Positions 41,235-51,173 are shown, counted from the stretch's first letter. The stretch: 64,000 nucleotides of DNA from Flavobacteriales bacterium (GCA_022447625.1 JAKVAX010000003.1:271337-335336); one strand, 5' to 3'. Numbers and translations: made by a program. Notes: generated by a model from the letters alone, not told the origin.

Positions 41235-41997
41235 GGAGACGCATTTCCTGCCCGTCAAATTCACCGTAGGTATAATGACTTATCCAATCGCCTAGATTGG
41301 TGTATTTCGCCCCCTTATTGAGCTTAATTTCCATTGGTAAGTGGCGGTGGCCAAAAACAAAGTGGTCGTAATCTTCTGTTTCCAAGATTTCGTTGGAATA
41401 GATGACCAACCATTCGTTTTCATCACCGAGGAAGACTTTGTCTTTCTCTTCACCTGCTTTGCGGCTAGAACGCGACCAGAAATTGGCCATGGCGATTCCG
41501 AAGTTCGGATGAAGTCGAGCGAACAGCCATTGACAAAGCTTGTTGCGGAACACCTTCTTGATGAACTTATAACCGTGATCACCTGGGCCTAGGCCATCTC
41601 CATGACCGATGTAAAATCGTTTACCATTCCACGAGCGTGGAATCGGGTCTCGGAACATGGTCACGCCAAGTTCTTTCGGGAGATAGTCAAACATCCACAT
41701 GTCATGATTGCCAGTGAATACATGCACTGGGATGCCGCTATCCGTCAGTTCGGCAATTTTGCCTAGGAGGCGTGTGTATCCTCGAGGGATGGCGTATTTG
41801 TATTCAAACCAAAAGTCAAAGATGTCTCCAACAAGAAAAATCTCATGCGCTGTAGGTGCAATGTCTGTAAGCCACTGAACGATGCGTTTTTCTCGCTTCA
41901 GGCTTTCCTCTCCATTGGGAATGCCTAAATGAAAGTCAGAGGCGAAATAGATCTTTTTGCCTTCTGGTAAAAGGGTGTCAGAAATTGTTGGATTCAA
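41224..41997 (-). CDS. lpxH: UDP-2,3-diacylglucosamine diphosphatase (LpxH-like)
   Basis: A 257-aa calcineurin-type phosphoesterase of lipid A synthesis that cleaves UDP-2,3-diacylglucosamine to lipid X. All metal-site motifs are present: DFHLG, GDIFDFWFEY, GNHDMW, HGDGLG and FGHRH. It is the last gene behind a TlpA-like gene (10-base gap) and close to lpxK, another lipid A step, on the same strand. It overlaps the convergent gapA by 11 bases. Confidence 0.9.
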   Translation of the reverse strand: MNPTISDTLLPEGKKIYFASDFHLGIPNGEESLKREKRIVQWLTDIAPTAHEIFLVGDIFDFWFEYKYAIPRGYTRLLGKIAELTDSGIPVHVFTGNHDMWMFDYLPKELGVTMFRDPIPRSWNGKRFYIGHGDGLGPGDHGYKFIKKVFRNKLCQWLFARLHPNFGIAMANFWSRSSRKAGEEKDKVFLGDENEWLVIYSNEILETEDYDHFVFGHRHLPMEIKLNKGAKYTNLGDWISHYTYGEFDGQEMRLLKL

Positions 41998-42007
41998 TGG
42001 GGTACAA

Positions 42008-43156
42008 TCAGCTTTCGAATAGCTCAGCCAACTTCGCTTCTAGCTGCGCACCACGAAGGTGGGTAGCTACAATCTTCCCGTCACGTCCAACTAGGATCGT
42101 ATGAGGAATACTGCTCACGCCGTAGGCTTGTGAAGCTGCATTCTTCCATCCTTGAAGGTCACTTACGTGGTTAGGCCATAGAAGTCCATCTTGTGCGATG
42201 GCCGACTTCCATCGTTCTACATCTTTATCAAGTGATACACTGAAGATCTCGAATCCTTTGGGGTTGTACTTTTGATAAGCTTTTACCACGTTAGGGTTCT
42301 CACGACGACAAGGTCCACACCATGAAGCCCAGAAGTCAATCATTACAACCTTTCCACGAAGGTCGCTCAGCTTCATTACGTTTCCATCAGGATCAGACAT
42401 TGCAATGTCTGGGGCATCCATTCCGGTAGTGTACTTGTTATTCTTTGGCGCTTGCTGTTGACCACCTGCAGCCTGTTGTTTCCCAGCGTTATCAATCTGA
42501 GAGGTCACCATTTTATAGTAGTACGAGTGTCCGAAGTTTGTTTTCAAGTCGTCGGCTACTTTCTTGTACTTATCAAGATCTTGCTTGAGGTTCAATTCAT
42601 TCAAGGCAGCGAGTGAGGCAGGAGAAGTACTGTTATCTTCAATGAACTTCAAGGCAATTGAACGCTTCTCATTTTGAAGGTCTACTTGCTGTTGGAATGC
42701 TTGACTTCGTTCTTCTTGGCTCTTGCCTGCATCTTGACTGATCTTTCGAAGGTCAATCAACTGCATTTCTAATGGACGAATCGCATCTTGGAATTCATCA
42801 AGCAATTGGCTGTGGCGTGATCCACTAAACTGAAGCGTGGTACGAATGTCTTCGCTATCAGCAATTACATGGAGTGCCTCTGTTGAATCTGACAAGAACA
42901 CCAATCGACGCTCATCATCGATTTTCAATTGGTAGAAGTTGAGATCCATTCCTTGTTGAGGAACGATCGAAAAGCTTCCGTCTTCGGCAATCAAAGCGGA
43001 GTCAGTAGCTACTGCTCGGTTGTTCACAAAACGCTCGAGGTAGATCATCTCGCCGGCAGCGCCTTTGATGTTCCCAGAGATTCCTGTTTGTGGTCCGGCA
43101 CTACACGCCGCGAAGAGCGCAGAAGCGCCAATGATATATAGAAGTTTCTTAGTCAT
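42008..43156 (-). CDS. TlpA-like thioredoxin lipoprotein with DUF4369 domain
   Basis: 382 aa from the ATG at 43156, with lipobox LFAACSAG. The N-terminal part (about 25-115) looks like DUF4369, the middle is a helical Gln-rich linker, and the C-terminal thioredoxin fold has the active site WCGPC at residues 279-283 (FWASWCGPCRREN) with cis-Pro in VSSIPHTILV. It would reduce disulfides in the periplasm. It sits between lpxK and lpxH on the same strand, with its own promoter candidate. Confidence 0.9.
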   Translation of the reverse strand: MTKKLLYIIGASALFAACSAGPQTGISGNIKGAAGEMIYLERFVNNRAVATDSALIAEDGSFSIVPQQGMDLNFYQLKIDDERRLVFLSDSTEALHVIADSEDIRTTLQFSGSRHSQLLDEFQDAIRPLEMQLIDLRKISQDAGKSQEERSQAFQQQVDLQNEKRSIALKFIEDNSTSPASLAALNELNLKQDLDKYKKVADDLKTNFGHSYYYKMVTSQIDNAGKQQAAGGQQQAPKNNKYTTGMDAPDIAMSDPDGNVMKLSDLRGKVVMIDFWASWCGPCRRENPNVVKAYQKYNPKGFEIFSVSLDKDVERWKSAIAQDGLLWPNHVSDLQGWKNAASQAYGVSSIPHTILVGRDGKIVATHLRGAQLEAKLAELFES

Positions 43157-43174
43157 GGATTCGAACTTAGATGA

Positions 43175-43206
43175 CAAATATCCTGAAAATCATGCATTAG
43201 GTAAAA
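43175..43206 (-). promoter_or_regulatory. Promoter for the TlpA-like gene and lpxH
   Basis: On the minus strand, TTTT (for TTTG at -33) is followed after 20 bases by GATATTTG (for TAnnTTTG at -7), each one base off the Bacteroidota consensus. It ends 18 bases before the start codon. Confidence 0.45.
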
Positions 43207-43241
43207 CGAGTTTCTATTGACTTTGCATTCTTTAGTCAAAC

Positions 43242-44267
43242 TCAGGGTCTATTTAGCTTTTTTCGCAGAAGAGTCGTTAACGTTTCGGCCTTGTCAATTT
43301 CAACGGTCATGGGTTGGTACCAAATTGGCAAGGTATCTACACTGCTCAAACCTTCCATTCTTACAAGGTCTTTCTCGGTGGTAATGATGGCGTCGGCGTT
43401 GTGATTTGCGAGTGCGGTTCGCCAAGACTCTAAATCACTTGTGTCAAAAGAAGCATGATCACGGTAGTGGAAGTGATCTACCACTGTATGCTCTTTGGAA
43501 ATCTGTGAATGCAAGGCCTCAGGATGTGCAATTCCCGTAACCAGGATGATGCGTTTGATTTCGTGGCGCTGTTGTACAGAATCATGTTGCAAAGGAAATA
43601 GCGTACCGTAGGCGATTTGTGATTTGAACAACGGAGTGCTGGCGTCAAGTCTTAATAATGCGCGGAGCTCAGATTCCTTCACGACATCATCCATCGCAGG
43701 GTTCCATCCAGAGATGATGACGGCGTCAGCTTTTCTCAGTCGGTATTTTCCATCGCGTAAATCACCGGCCGGTAGGTACATGTCTAACTCCTGCAAACTA
43801 TCTGCTCTCACCAGAGCCACAAGTGCATCTGGCATCAGCTTGCGGTGTTGCATGGCGTCATCCAGAATGACAATTCCTTCGTGTCCTGATTCCTTAATTT
43901 GTTGCACACCCGTCAAACGGTCTTCACAAACCACGGCTTTCACTCTTGGGTGACTGCGCTTGTAGAGGCGGATTTCATCTCCCGTTTTTTCGACGGGCAT
44001 CGATAGATGTACTTCGATGAAGCCTTTGGAGCTTCTTCCGTAACCTCTGCTGAGTACCGCTGGATTGAGATCGCTTAATTGGCTGAGAAAGAAGCGTGTG
44101 TGTGGTGTTTTTCCTGTTCCGCCTACATGTACGTTTCCTACCACTAGCGTGGGAAGTGAACCCGGCGTGCTGGTCAGAATTCCGGCATCGAAGAGCTTGT
44201 TCCGTAGGTAAATCACCAGGGCATAGATGAAGGAAAATGGAAAAAGCAGTCGCCGGAGTTTCTTCAT
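43242..44267 (-). CDS. lpxK: Tetraacyldisaccharide 4'-kinase
   Basis: 341 aa from the ATG at 44267 (MKKLRRLLFPFSFIYALVIY, a membrane-anchoring helix). The Walker A is VGNVHVGGTGKT (about residues 43-54). Later motifs VLSRGYGRSSKGF and GIVILDDAMQHRKL match LpxK. It phosphorylates the 4' position of the lipid A disaccharide at the inner membrane. It is divergent from the Nif3-like gene, only 30 bases away. Confidence 0.95.
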   Translation of the reverse strand: MKKLRRLLFPFSFIYALVIYLRNKLFDAGILTSTPGSLPTLVVGNVHVGGTGKTPHTRFFLSQLSDLNPAVLSRGYGRSSKGFIEVHLSMPVEKTGDEIRLYKRSHPRVKAVVCEDRLTGVQQIKESGHEGIVILDDAMQHRKLMPDALVALVRADSLQELDMYLPAGDLRDGKYRLRKADAVIISGWNPAMDDVVKESELRALLRLDASTPLFKSQIAYGTLFPLQHDSVQQRHEIKRIILVTGIAHPEALHSQISKEHTVVDHFHYRDHASFDTSDLESWRTALANHNADAIITTEKDLVRMEGLSSVDTLPIWYQPMTVEIDKAETLTTLLRKKLNRP

Positions 44268-44297
44268 GTGTAACTTTAGCGCCAAAGTACAACGAAA

Positions 44298-45392
44298 ATG
44301 AAGCTTGGAGAATTACTTCGTGTATTAGAGCAATGGGCACCGCCTTCGCTACAAGAAAGTTATGACAACTCAGGGTTGATCGTAGGTGACCATTCCATGG
44401 AAGTCAAGGGAGCGCTCGTGACATTGGATTGCATTGAGTCTGTGGTCGATGAGGCGATTGAAAGAGGATGTAATCTGGTCATTGCTCACCATCCGATCGT
44501 CTTTGGAGGAGTCAAACGATTCAATGGAAAGGGCTATGTGCAGCGCACGGTGATGAAAGCCATCAAGCACGATGTTGCGATTTACGCGATTCACACGAAT
44601 CTCGATAATGTGAATTCAGGGGTGAACGCTTACTTCTGTACATTGCTTGGGATCAAAGACCCTCAAATACTCGCTCCAAAGAAAGACTTGCTTGAGAAGC
44701 TCGTGGTATTTACTCCACAGCGTCACGCTGATTCAGTGCGAAACGCGCTCTTTGAAGCTGGCGCTGGTGAAATAGGGAATTACGATGAATGCAGCTTCAA
44801 CACATCAGGTCAAGGAACTTTCAGAGGAGGAGAGGGGACCAATGCTTTCGTTGGTGAACAAGGCAAACGCCATGTGGAAGACGAAGTGAAGATCGAAGTC
44901 ATTGTGGAACAGTGGAAGATGCGCTCAGTGCTTACCGCTATGGTTATGAGTCATCCATATGAAGAGGTGGCATACGATCGGTACCCATTGAGAAACGAGC
45001 ATCCATACGTTGGTTCTGGAATGATTGGTGAGCTCGAAGCCCCTATGGATATCAAAGACTTCTTTGATCATGTGAAAAAGGCCATGAATATTTCTGTTAT
45101 CAAGCACACCAAAGTACTAAAGGATAAAGTACAGCGTATCGCATTGTGTGGAGGGTCTGGTTTCTTTCTACTCGGCGCAGCGAAAGGGAAACAGGCAGAT
45201 GTGTACATTACTTCTGATATCAAATATCATGAGTTCTTTGATGCGGAAGATCAGCTGGTTTTAGCTGACATTGGGCACTGGGAATCAGAGCATCGGACAA
45301 GTGAGTTGATTCAGAAGGTTCTCAAGGAGAATTTTCCTACCTTTGCCGTTCATTTGTGCGACATCAACACAAATCCGGTAAATTATTATTAA
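44298..45392 (+). CDS. Nif3-like dinuclear metal protein (GTP cyclohydrolase I type 2 family)
   Basis: A 364-aa protein of the Nif3/YbgI family. It has the metal-binding motifs NLVIAHHPIVFGG (near residue 58), NLDNVNSGVNAYF and ITSDIKYHEFFDA with VLADIGHWESEH near the end. The central PII-like insert gives the long form of the family. The biochemical role is not agreed. It is followed at 3 bases by a coiled-coil gene, an arrangement conserved in Bacteroidota. Confidence 0.92.
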   Translation: MKLGELLRVLEQWAPPSLQESYDNSGLIVGDHSMEVKGALVTLDCIESVVDEAIERGCNLVIAHHPIVFGGVKRFNGKGYVQRTVMKAIKHDVAIYAIHTNLDNVNSGVNAYFCTLLGIKDPQILAPKKDLLEKLVVFTPQRHADSVRNALFEAGAGEIGNYDECSFNTSGQGTFRGGEGTNAFVGEQGKRHVEDEVKIEVIVEQWKMRSVLTAMVMSHPYEEVAYDRYPLRNEHPYVGSGMIGELEAPMDIKDFFDHVKKAMNISVIKHTKVLKDKVQRIALCGGSGFFLLGAAKGKQADVYITSDIKYHEFFDAEDQLVLADIGHWESEHRTSELIQKVLKENFPTFAVHLCDINTNPVNYY

Positions 45393-45395
45393 GGT

Positions 45396-46190
45396 ATGGC
45401 CAAAAAGGTAACCACCGCTGAAGACAAGCTTCGTTCACTATATGCACTGCAGGTGATCGACTCAAAGATCGATAAGATCAGAATCATCCGAGGTGAGCTT
45501 CCATTGGAAGTTCAGGATCTCGAAGACGAGATTGAAGGATTGAGAACTAGGGTGGCCAAAGTTCAAGAGGAGCTTGATGATATCGATCAGCACATCTCTG
45601 ATCGCCGAAACAAAATTGCAGAGTCGAAAGACTTGATCAAGAAATACGAAGAGCAGCAGAACAACGTACGTAACAATCGTGAGTATGATTCGCTGAGCAA
45701 GGAAATCGAATTCCAAGGATTGGAGATCCAGCTTTGTGAGAAGAAGATCAAGGAGCACAATGCGCAGAAAGTGCATAAGCAAGAAGTGATCGATGGCGCG
45801 AAGGAGAAGCTAGAAGGGCGCGAAGGTGACTTGGAAGCAAAGAAATCAGAGCTTGACGAAATCATTGCAGAGACAAAATTGGAAGAGGAAATCCTCGTAC
45901 AGAAGTCTGACGCAATGAAGAAGAAAATCGAAGAGCGTTTGGTAACAGCTTACGAGCGTATCCGTGGAGCTTCAAAAAACGGTTTGGCTGTTGTTCCAAT
46001 CGAGCGTGAAGCATCTGCAGGTTCATTCATCAAAATTCCACCACAGAAGCAGATTGACGTTGCTGCCCGCAAGAAGATCATCGTAGATGAGCACAGCGGA
46101 CGTATCCTCGTTGATATGGAGCTTGCTGAAGAAGAGCGTGAAAAGATGGATAAGCTCGTAGTGAAAGAAATGAAAAAGATCGCGAAGTAA
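45396..46190 (+). CDS. Coiled-coil protein of the C4 zinc-ribbon family, zinc ligands lost
   Basis: A 264-aa soluble protein: long coiled coil (about 30-185) followed by a conserved C-terminal segment. In relatives this segment is a zinc ribbon with two CxxC pairs. Here the positions read EASAGSFIKIPPQ and IIVDEHSGRILVD, so all four cysteines are replaced by Ser or Asp while the flanking residues are kept. It is paired with the Nif3-like gene as in many bacteria. Function unknown. Confidence 0.85.
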   Translation: MAKKVTTAEDKLRSLYALQVIDSKIDKIRIIRGELPLEVQDLEDEIEGLRTRVAKVQEELDDIDQHISDRRNKIAESKDLIKKYEEQQNNVRNNREYDSLSKEIEFQGLEIQLCEKKIKEHNAQKVHKQEVIDGAKEKLEGREGDLEAKKSELDEIIAETKLEEEILVQKSDAMKKKIEERLVTAYERIRGASKNGLAVVPIEREASAGSFIKIPPQKQIDVAARKKIIVDEHSGRILVDMELAEEEREKMDKLVVKEMKKIAK

Positions 46191-46215
46191 TTTTCGCGTT
46201 AGCCAGAATGTGAAA

Positions 46216-46243
46216 GAGCAGTGCCGAAAGGTGCTGCTTTTTT
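46216..46243 (+). terminator. Terminator after the Nif3-like/coiled-coil pair
   Basis: Stem gagcagtgcc / ggtgctgctt with a GAAA tetraloop (three G-T pairs), then a run of T. It ends the Nif3-like operon before the convergent porin gene. Confidence 0.75.
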
Positions 46244-46249
46244 CTTGTC

Positions 46250-47716
46250 TTAATATCTGATTCCGATCGTTACTAAGAACTCTCCTTTTGATTGATCGAT
46301 CGTTGTCACATCTACCAATGCAGGATCATATAAGTACAGCTCATCTGTGTTCGTGCGTTGTTGGTATGCTCCGGAGATGTACCATGATTCTGTTCGCCAC
46401 TCGAGTCCACCTGAGATGGTCGTGGTGTTTGTGTAGTAGCTCTCTGAGACATCTGCGTAAGGATGTTGGCTCATGGCATAGCCAGCACGGAGTCTGAAAG
46501 GACGTATCACTCGCCATTCGGCACCGATGCGCACATTATGTGTTCCTCGATAGAGCGAGTTGATGGTCGCGTTCTCCGAGTTGAAATCATAGGGATCTGG
46601 GATCAAGTTCGATGCACGTAGTTTGGCATTTGAGTAATCAATGTAGTGGTAGTCGGCACTGATGATTCCGTACTTCCCGAGTAGGAAGGCGGCGCTACCG
46701 ATGTATCTGCCAGGTGTGCGCAGGTTGTAATCGAATCCACCTTGTGCATTGGCAGTGAATTGATCTCCGTCTTTAAAGAACGAGCTCATTTCGGAGTCCC
46801 AGACATCGCTAAAACTTAGCGCGGTAGGGCTATGCCATGCAGCTCCAAGTCTCAACCATTTCGTAGCACGGTAGATGGTTCCTAGTTTGATATTGATCCC
46901 ATTTCCATTTGTTACCAATTCATCTGTGTAGGTGAAGCTAGCGAGGTCAATGTCTTCATCGAGGTTCGACTCTGAGTAGGTCACCTCGCGGTTGTATCTA
47001 ACTACCGGGAAACCAAGTGTAGCTCCGAAGTAGAATTTGTCTTGATAGTTCCCTCCAAAGCTCAATACTGTTTCCCCCATGTGACCGCTGGTTTCCATGC
47101 GCATTTGTTGCGTAGCTTGTCCGTAAGGAATCGCTGTCACGTAGCTGCTTGGGTTCGCTGAGTTCAAGGTGTCAAGCAAGAAGGTGTTCCATGCAAGGTC
47201 TGCCGTGAATGGGAAGGCTTCTGCTAACAAGTTGAAATCGGTGCCTTCAGCTTGCGCTCGGAAGACATCTAGCAAGGAATTATCTTGTACATCTCCTCTG
47301 ATCGTAAACGATTGATTGAAGTTCCGCAGTTTCTGATACCCAATGGCGAAGTTGAAAAAACGCCAGTCAGCATCGTCTTTCTGATATGCTCCTACCACAC
47401 CAATTTGAGGGAGGTGGAATGCATTCTGCGTCTGACTGACCAGGGTGTTTTCGTAGTTCGCATCTGTTGTCATTGAACTAACGCTCAACGACATATTCAG
47501 GTCGTTTCTACGGAACACTGCTACGCCCGCAGGGTTCCACGATAGTGCTGAGAAATCTCCCCCTACCGCTCCGAAGGCTCCGCCCATTCCGGTGAAACGT
47601 GCGGTTCCGAGCGGCTCTACCAGTGAGTAGCGCAAGGCTTCTTCTTCATTTTGTGCAAGAGCACTGAGTCCGAGGAAGCTGCATGCTGCCCATATGATTA
47701 ACTTCAATTTACCCAT
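46250..47716 (-). CDS. OmpP1/FadL-family outer-membrane transporter
   Basis: 488 aa with signal peptide (MGKLKLIIWAACSFLGLSALAQ) and the FadL-like N-terminal motif ARFTGMGGAFGAVGGDFSALSWNPAG, shown here by TGMGGAFGAVGGDFSAL. The rest is a 14-strand-type barrel (HNVRIGAEWRVIRPFRLRAGY) ending in an aromatic (GIRY). FadL proteins admit long-chain fatty acids and other hydrophobic compounds. It lies 8 bases downstream of the low-complexity lipoprotein gene. Confidence 0.88.
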   Translation of the reverse strand: MGKLKLIIWAACSFLGLSALAQNEEEALRYSLVEPLGTARFTGMGGAFGAVGGDFSALSWNPAGVAVFRRNDLNMSLSVSSMTTDANYENTLVSQTQNAFHLPQIGVVGAYQKDDADWRFFNFAIGYQKLRNFNQSFTIRGDVQDNSLLDVFRAQAEGTDFNLLAEAFPFTADLAWNTFLLDTLNSANPSSYVTAIPYGQATQQMRMETSGHMGETVLSFGGNYQDKFYFGATLGFPVVRYNREVTYSESNLDEDIDLASFTYTDELVTNGNGINIKLGTIYRATKWLRLGAAWHSPTALSFSDVWDSEMSSFFKDGDQFTANAQGGFDYNLRTPGRYIGSAAFLLGKYGIISADYHYIDYSNAKLRASNLIPDPYDFNSENATINSLYRGTHNVRIGAEWRVIRPFRLRAGYAMSQHPYADVSESYYTNTTTISGGLEWRTESWYISGAYQQRTNTDELYLYDPALVDVTTIDQSKGEFLVTIGIRY

Positions 47717-47724
47717 ATACTTTC

Positions 47725-48903
47725 TTACCTCGGTGAACGTCCTCCACGTGATGAAGAGCTCTTCGATTTGCTTCCAGAGCGACTTTTTGAATTCGTGCTG
47801 CGGCTTGAGTTGCTGCTGCGGTTTGAATTACTGCGACTAGAATTGCTTCGTGTACTCGAGTTGTTTCGACTTTTCGAATTCGGACGTGTTCCGCTATTGT
47901 TGCGTGTGTTGTTCGTGTTCGGACGGTACGTAGGCTGTGTATCGCGTGTCGAATTTGAATTCGAGTTGTTGTTCCAATGGTCTGTGCGCTCTGTGCGCTG
48001 TGAATCGCGATCAGGACGAGTTGGATTGTAATAATCGTCGCGTGTCTCGCGTGTCTCGCTTGCCGGAGGTACCGGTCGAGCGGAGGTGTTATCTTCGCGT
48101 GCCGCATCTGGACGTGTCGTGTCACTAGGACGATTAGTATTAATCGGCCGATTTCCCACAGCTACCTGTGGCATCGTTCTGCGGTATGAAGACTCATAGA
48201 AGGTTCCATCGCCGTAGTTGGTACCATTGGTGGAAGATGTCCAGAAATTATTGTTCGGACCGTAGGTGTATGAAGTATTGTTCGTCCACGAATCTCCAGC
48301 CCACCATGGGTTGCCAGCTCCGCCGTAACCATAGTAAGGGTTGTAGAAACTGTTTGGGTTGTAGTACCACGGTACACCACCCCAGCCGAAGCAGTTGTTG
48401 TTCCATGCGAAAGGATCGTAGAATGGGTCGTATCCTGGTCCCCATGGAGACCAACCGAAAGCGCTGTAACCGTAGTAGTAATTGTTGGAAAATGGGTAGT
48501 AGTAGTTCAAGCTCCAATATCCTGGGGTATTCCAACCTGTTGCAAAGCTGATCGTTAAACCAGGACGATTAAAGTGGTTCCATCGAGGACGCCAATTATT
48601 GGCTCCCCACTGATTGCCGTAGTAGTTGTTGATCGTTACGTTCTGCGCATTTTCAGCAGCACGGTTCGGATCGTAGTAGTCTTCTTCGTAATAACTATCA
48701 GTTGATGTGTCCGATTCCGCGTTAGCGTCTTCATTGACATAATCACTGTACACATCAGCTTCACGCTCAGAGATGTAAACATCGCCGGGGTTAAAGTAGA
48801 TGTCGTCGTCTTCATAAACTGGAGCTGACGTATATCGCTGCGGGCCACACGACATGAGCGTGAGGAGAAAGGCAGCGCTAAAGAAGAGAATGAACTGTTG
48901 CAT
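47725..48903 (-). CDS. Low-complexity lipoprotein (Tyr/Asn/Trp-rich core, Ser/Asn/Arg-rich tail)
   Basis: 392 aa with lipobox LTLMSCG (Cys19). Residues about 85-230 are extremely rich in Tyr, Asn, Gly, Trp and Pro (YYYPFSNNYYYGYSAFGWS), and the last 110 are Ser/Asn/Arg repeats (SSRSNSNRSSNSSRS). It resembles a Bacteroidota lipoprotein family without known function. Such composition suggests a disordered, cell-surface or prion-like segment. It is co-transcribed with the FadL-like gene (8-base gap). Confidence 0.75.
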   Translation of the reverse strand: MQQFILFFSAAFLLTLMSCGPQRYTSAPVYEDDDIYFNPGDVYISEREADVYSDYVNEDANAESDTSTDSYYEEDYYDPNRAAENAQNVTINNYYGNQWGANNWRPRWNHFNRPGLTISFATGWNTPGYWSLNYYYPFSNNYYYGYSAFGWSPWGPGYDPFYDPFAWNNNCFGWGGVPWYYNPNSFYNPYYGYGGAGNPWWAGDSWTNNTSYTYGPNNNFWTSSTNGTNYGDGTFYESSYRRTMPQVAVGNRPINTNRPSDTTRPDAAREDNTSARPVPPASETRETRDDYYNPTRPDRDSQRTERTDHWNNNSNSNSTRDTQPTYRPNTNNTRNNSGTRPNSKSRNNSSTRSNSSRSNSNRSSNSSRSTNSKSRSGSKSKSSSSRGGRSPR

Positions 48904-49012
48904 GATACCTGTACTACGTTAAACCACCTGAATTGGAGCCACTTTGACACCAGACTCAAGGTAATAATTTTGTTACTTTGCTCTCTTCATTAAATGCAAA
49001 GATTATACCAGA

Positions 49013-50485
49013 ATGGCAAAGCTGACGTCTCGTTCAGATGATTACTCAAAATGGTACAACGAATTGGTTGTACAAGCAGACCTTGCACAGCACTCTGATG
49101 TGAAGGGGTGTATGGTAATCAAACCATATGGATTCGCGATCTGGGAAAAGATGCGCGATGTATTGGATGGCATGTTCAAAGAAACAGGACACCAGAACGC
49201 TTACTTCCCCTTGTTTATTCCAAAATCATACATGAGTAAGGAAGCTGCTCACGTGGAAGGTTTTGCCAAGGAATGTGCTGTTGTTACGCACTACCGTCTG
49301 ATGAATGACCCGAATGGAAAGGGTGTTGTGGTTGATCCAGACGCACGTCTAGAAGAGGAACTGATTGTTCGTCCAACCTCAGAAACGATCATCTGGAATA
49401 CCTACAAGAACTGGATTCAGAGTTACCGTGACCTGCCGATATTGGTGAACCAGTGGGCGAATGTTGTGCGTTGGGAAATGCGTACGCGTTTGTTCCTCCG
49501 CACAGCAGAGTTCCTATGGCAAGAAGGCCACACGGCACACGCAACAAAAGAGGAGGCCGTTGCAGAAACGGAGCAGATGCTTCGTGTGTACGCTGACTTT
49601 GCGGAAAATTGGATGGCCATGCCTGTAGTGAAAGGAGTGAAGACCGAGTCTGAACGATTCGCTGGGGCGGAAGATACCCACTGTATCGAGGCCTTGATGC
49701 AAGACGGTAAGGCACTTCAAGCGGGAACATCACACTTCCTAGGACAGAACTTTGCGAAGGCATTCGATGTTAAGTTCCAGCCGAAAGAAGGGAAGATGGA
49801 TTACGTATGGGCTACTTCATGGGGTGTTTCAACACGCCTGATGGGAGCCTTGATCATGACCCATAGTGACGATAAGGGATTGGTGCTACCTCCAAAGTTG
49901 GCTCCAATTCACGCGGTATTTGTTCCTATTTATAAAGGAGATGAGCAGTTGGCACAAATTCGTGAAAAAGGAGAAGCGATTTGTGCAGACCTGCGTAAGG
50001 CTGGTTTGACAGTGAAGTTGGATGACGACGATTCAAAACGCTCAGGATGGAAATTCGCTGAGTACGAATTGAAAGGAGTGCCAGTGCGTATTGCGATGGG
50101 TCCACGCGACATGGAAAATGGAACAGTGGAGATTGCTCGTCGTGACACAGGTGAAAAAGAATTGGTGCCACTCGACAAAGCTGCAGCACACGTGGCAGCG
50201 TTGATGGATGAGATTCAGGATAAACTGGTGAACAAGGCCCGTACTTACCGCGCAAACCACACAACGAAGGTTGACGATTGGGATACCTTCAAAGATGTAC
50301 TTGAAAACAAAGGCGGCTTCATTGAAGCACACTGGGACGGTACCCCTGAAACAGAAGACAAAATTAAGAACGAAACGAAGGCAACGATCCGTTGCATCCC
50401 TTACGATTCAATAGAAGAACAGGGGAAGTGTGTTTACACTGGCAACCCATCGAGGCGCCGCGTTCTGTTCGCTAAAGCATACTAA
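49013..50485 (+). CDS. proS: Proline--tRNA ligase, archaeal/eukaryotic type
   Basis: A 490-aa class II synthetase of the short type 3 form, without the bacterial editing insert. Motif 2 is [20 protein letters not shown], the HGMSD-like region is [22 protein letters not shown], and the protein ends in the type 3 pattern with aromatic Tyr (LFAKAY). It charges tRNA-Pro. TTACTTTG (48973-48980) lies 32 bases upstream of the ATG and may be the -7 element. Confidence 0.96.
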   Translation: MAKLTSRSDDYSKWYNELVVQADLAQHSDVKGCMVIKPYGFAIWEKMRDVLDGMFKETGHQNAYFPLFIPKSYMSKEAAHVEGFAKECAVVTHYRLMNDPNGKGVVVDPDARLEEELIVRPTSETIIWNTYKNWIQSYRDLPILVNQWANVVRWEMRTRLFLRTAEFLWQEGHTAHATKEEAVAETEQMLRVYADFAENWMAMPVVKGVKTESERFAGAEDTHCIEALMQDGKALQAGTSHFLGQNFAKAFDVKFQPKEGKMDYVWATSWGVSTRLMGALIMTHSDDKGLVLPPKLAPIHAVFVPIYKGDEQLAQIREKGEAICADLRKAGLTVKLDDDDSKRSGWKFAEYELKGVPVRIAMGPRDMENGTVEIARRDTGEKELVPLDKAAAHVAALMDEIQDKLVNKARTYRANHTTKVDDWDTFKDVLENKGGFIEAHWDGTPETEDKIKNETKATIRCIPYDSIEEQGKCVYTGNPSRRRVLFAKAY

Positions 50486-50486
50486 T

Positions 50487-51173
50487 ATGAGCGATGCGAA
50501 TGAGTTGATGATCAATTTGATCCGCGAACGTGCGGTCGTGAAGCAGGATGTGTACGAACGCACGCATGCTTCATTTGAGATCATCAAAGACTTACTGAAA
50601 GAAGTAGTAGAAGAAATCTCTGAGTCATTTGGTGATATCGATGACCGTGTAGAATTTTACTACAACGACAAAGGAGGCTTCGAGGCGGAAGTAAAGATTG
50701 CAGGAGATGTTCTTGTATTCTACATGCACACCAATGTTTTTCAATTCGACCGTTCGCACAGCGTATGGCAAAGTTCGTATCTCCAAAATGATGAGCTAAA
50801 TGGATACGTAGGGGTAATCAATGTCTACAACTTTCTAGCAGATAGCTTCAAGTACCAACGTGTTCATGACCGCGGATACATGATTGCTCGTCTCTTCGTT
50901 AACCGTGAAGACCACTTCATGGTCCAGGGAAAGCGTCAGATGGGATATTTGTTTAACGACTTCATCAACTCGACAATTACGCGAGAGAAGTTAAAGAGCT
51001 TCGTACAGTCAGCCATCATCTACACCCTCGGTTTCGATCTTTATGCTCCTCCATATCAAGCCGTTCAAGAAGTGACGGTAGGAGAGATCATGAACATGAG
51101 CAATAATTTGAAGATCGCGACAGGAAAACGCCTCGGTTTCAAATTCTCTCACGAGAACGAAATCAGCGATTAA
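50487..51173 (+). CDS. Conserved protein downstream of proS, unknown function
   Basis: 228 aa from the ATG at 50487, one base after the proS stop; the frame is open upstream inside proS but that part is not a natural start. It is soluble, begins MSDANELMINLIRERAVVKQ and has mixed alpha/beta pattern (VEFYYNDKGGFEAEVKIAG, HDRGYMIARLFVNREDHF). No domain recognised. The tight spacing suggests co-expression with proS, but a functional link is not shown. Confidence 0.8.
   Translation: MSDANELMINLIRERAVVKQDVYERTHASFEIIKDLLKEVVEEISESFGDIDDRVEFYYNDKGGFEAEVKIAGDVLVFYMHTNVFQFDRSHSVWQSSYLQNDELNGYVGVINVYNFLADSFKYQRVHDRGYMIARLFVNREDHFMVQGKRQMGYLFNDFINSTITREKLKSFVQSAIIYTLGFDLYAPPYQAVQEVTVGEIMNMSNNLKIATGKRLGFKFSHENEISD

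Noticed and set aside
47709..48551. Long His/Arg-rich and Leu-rich frames overlapping the low-complexity lipoprotein gene
   Set aside because: Produced by the biased codons of the Asn/Tyr/Ser-rich gene; the lipobox and spacing support the chosen frame.
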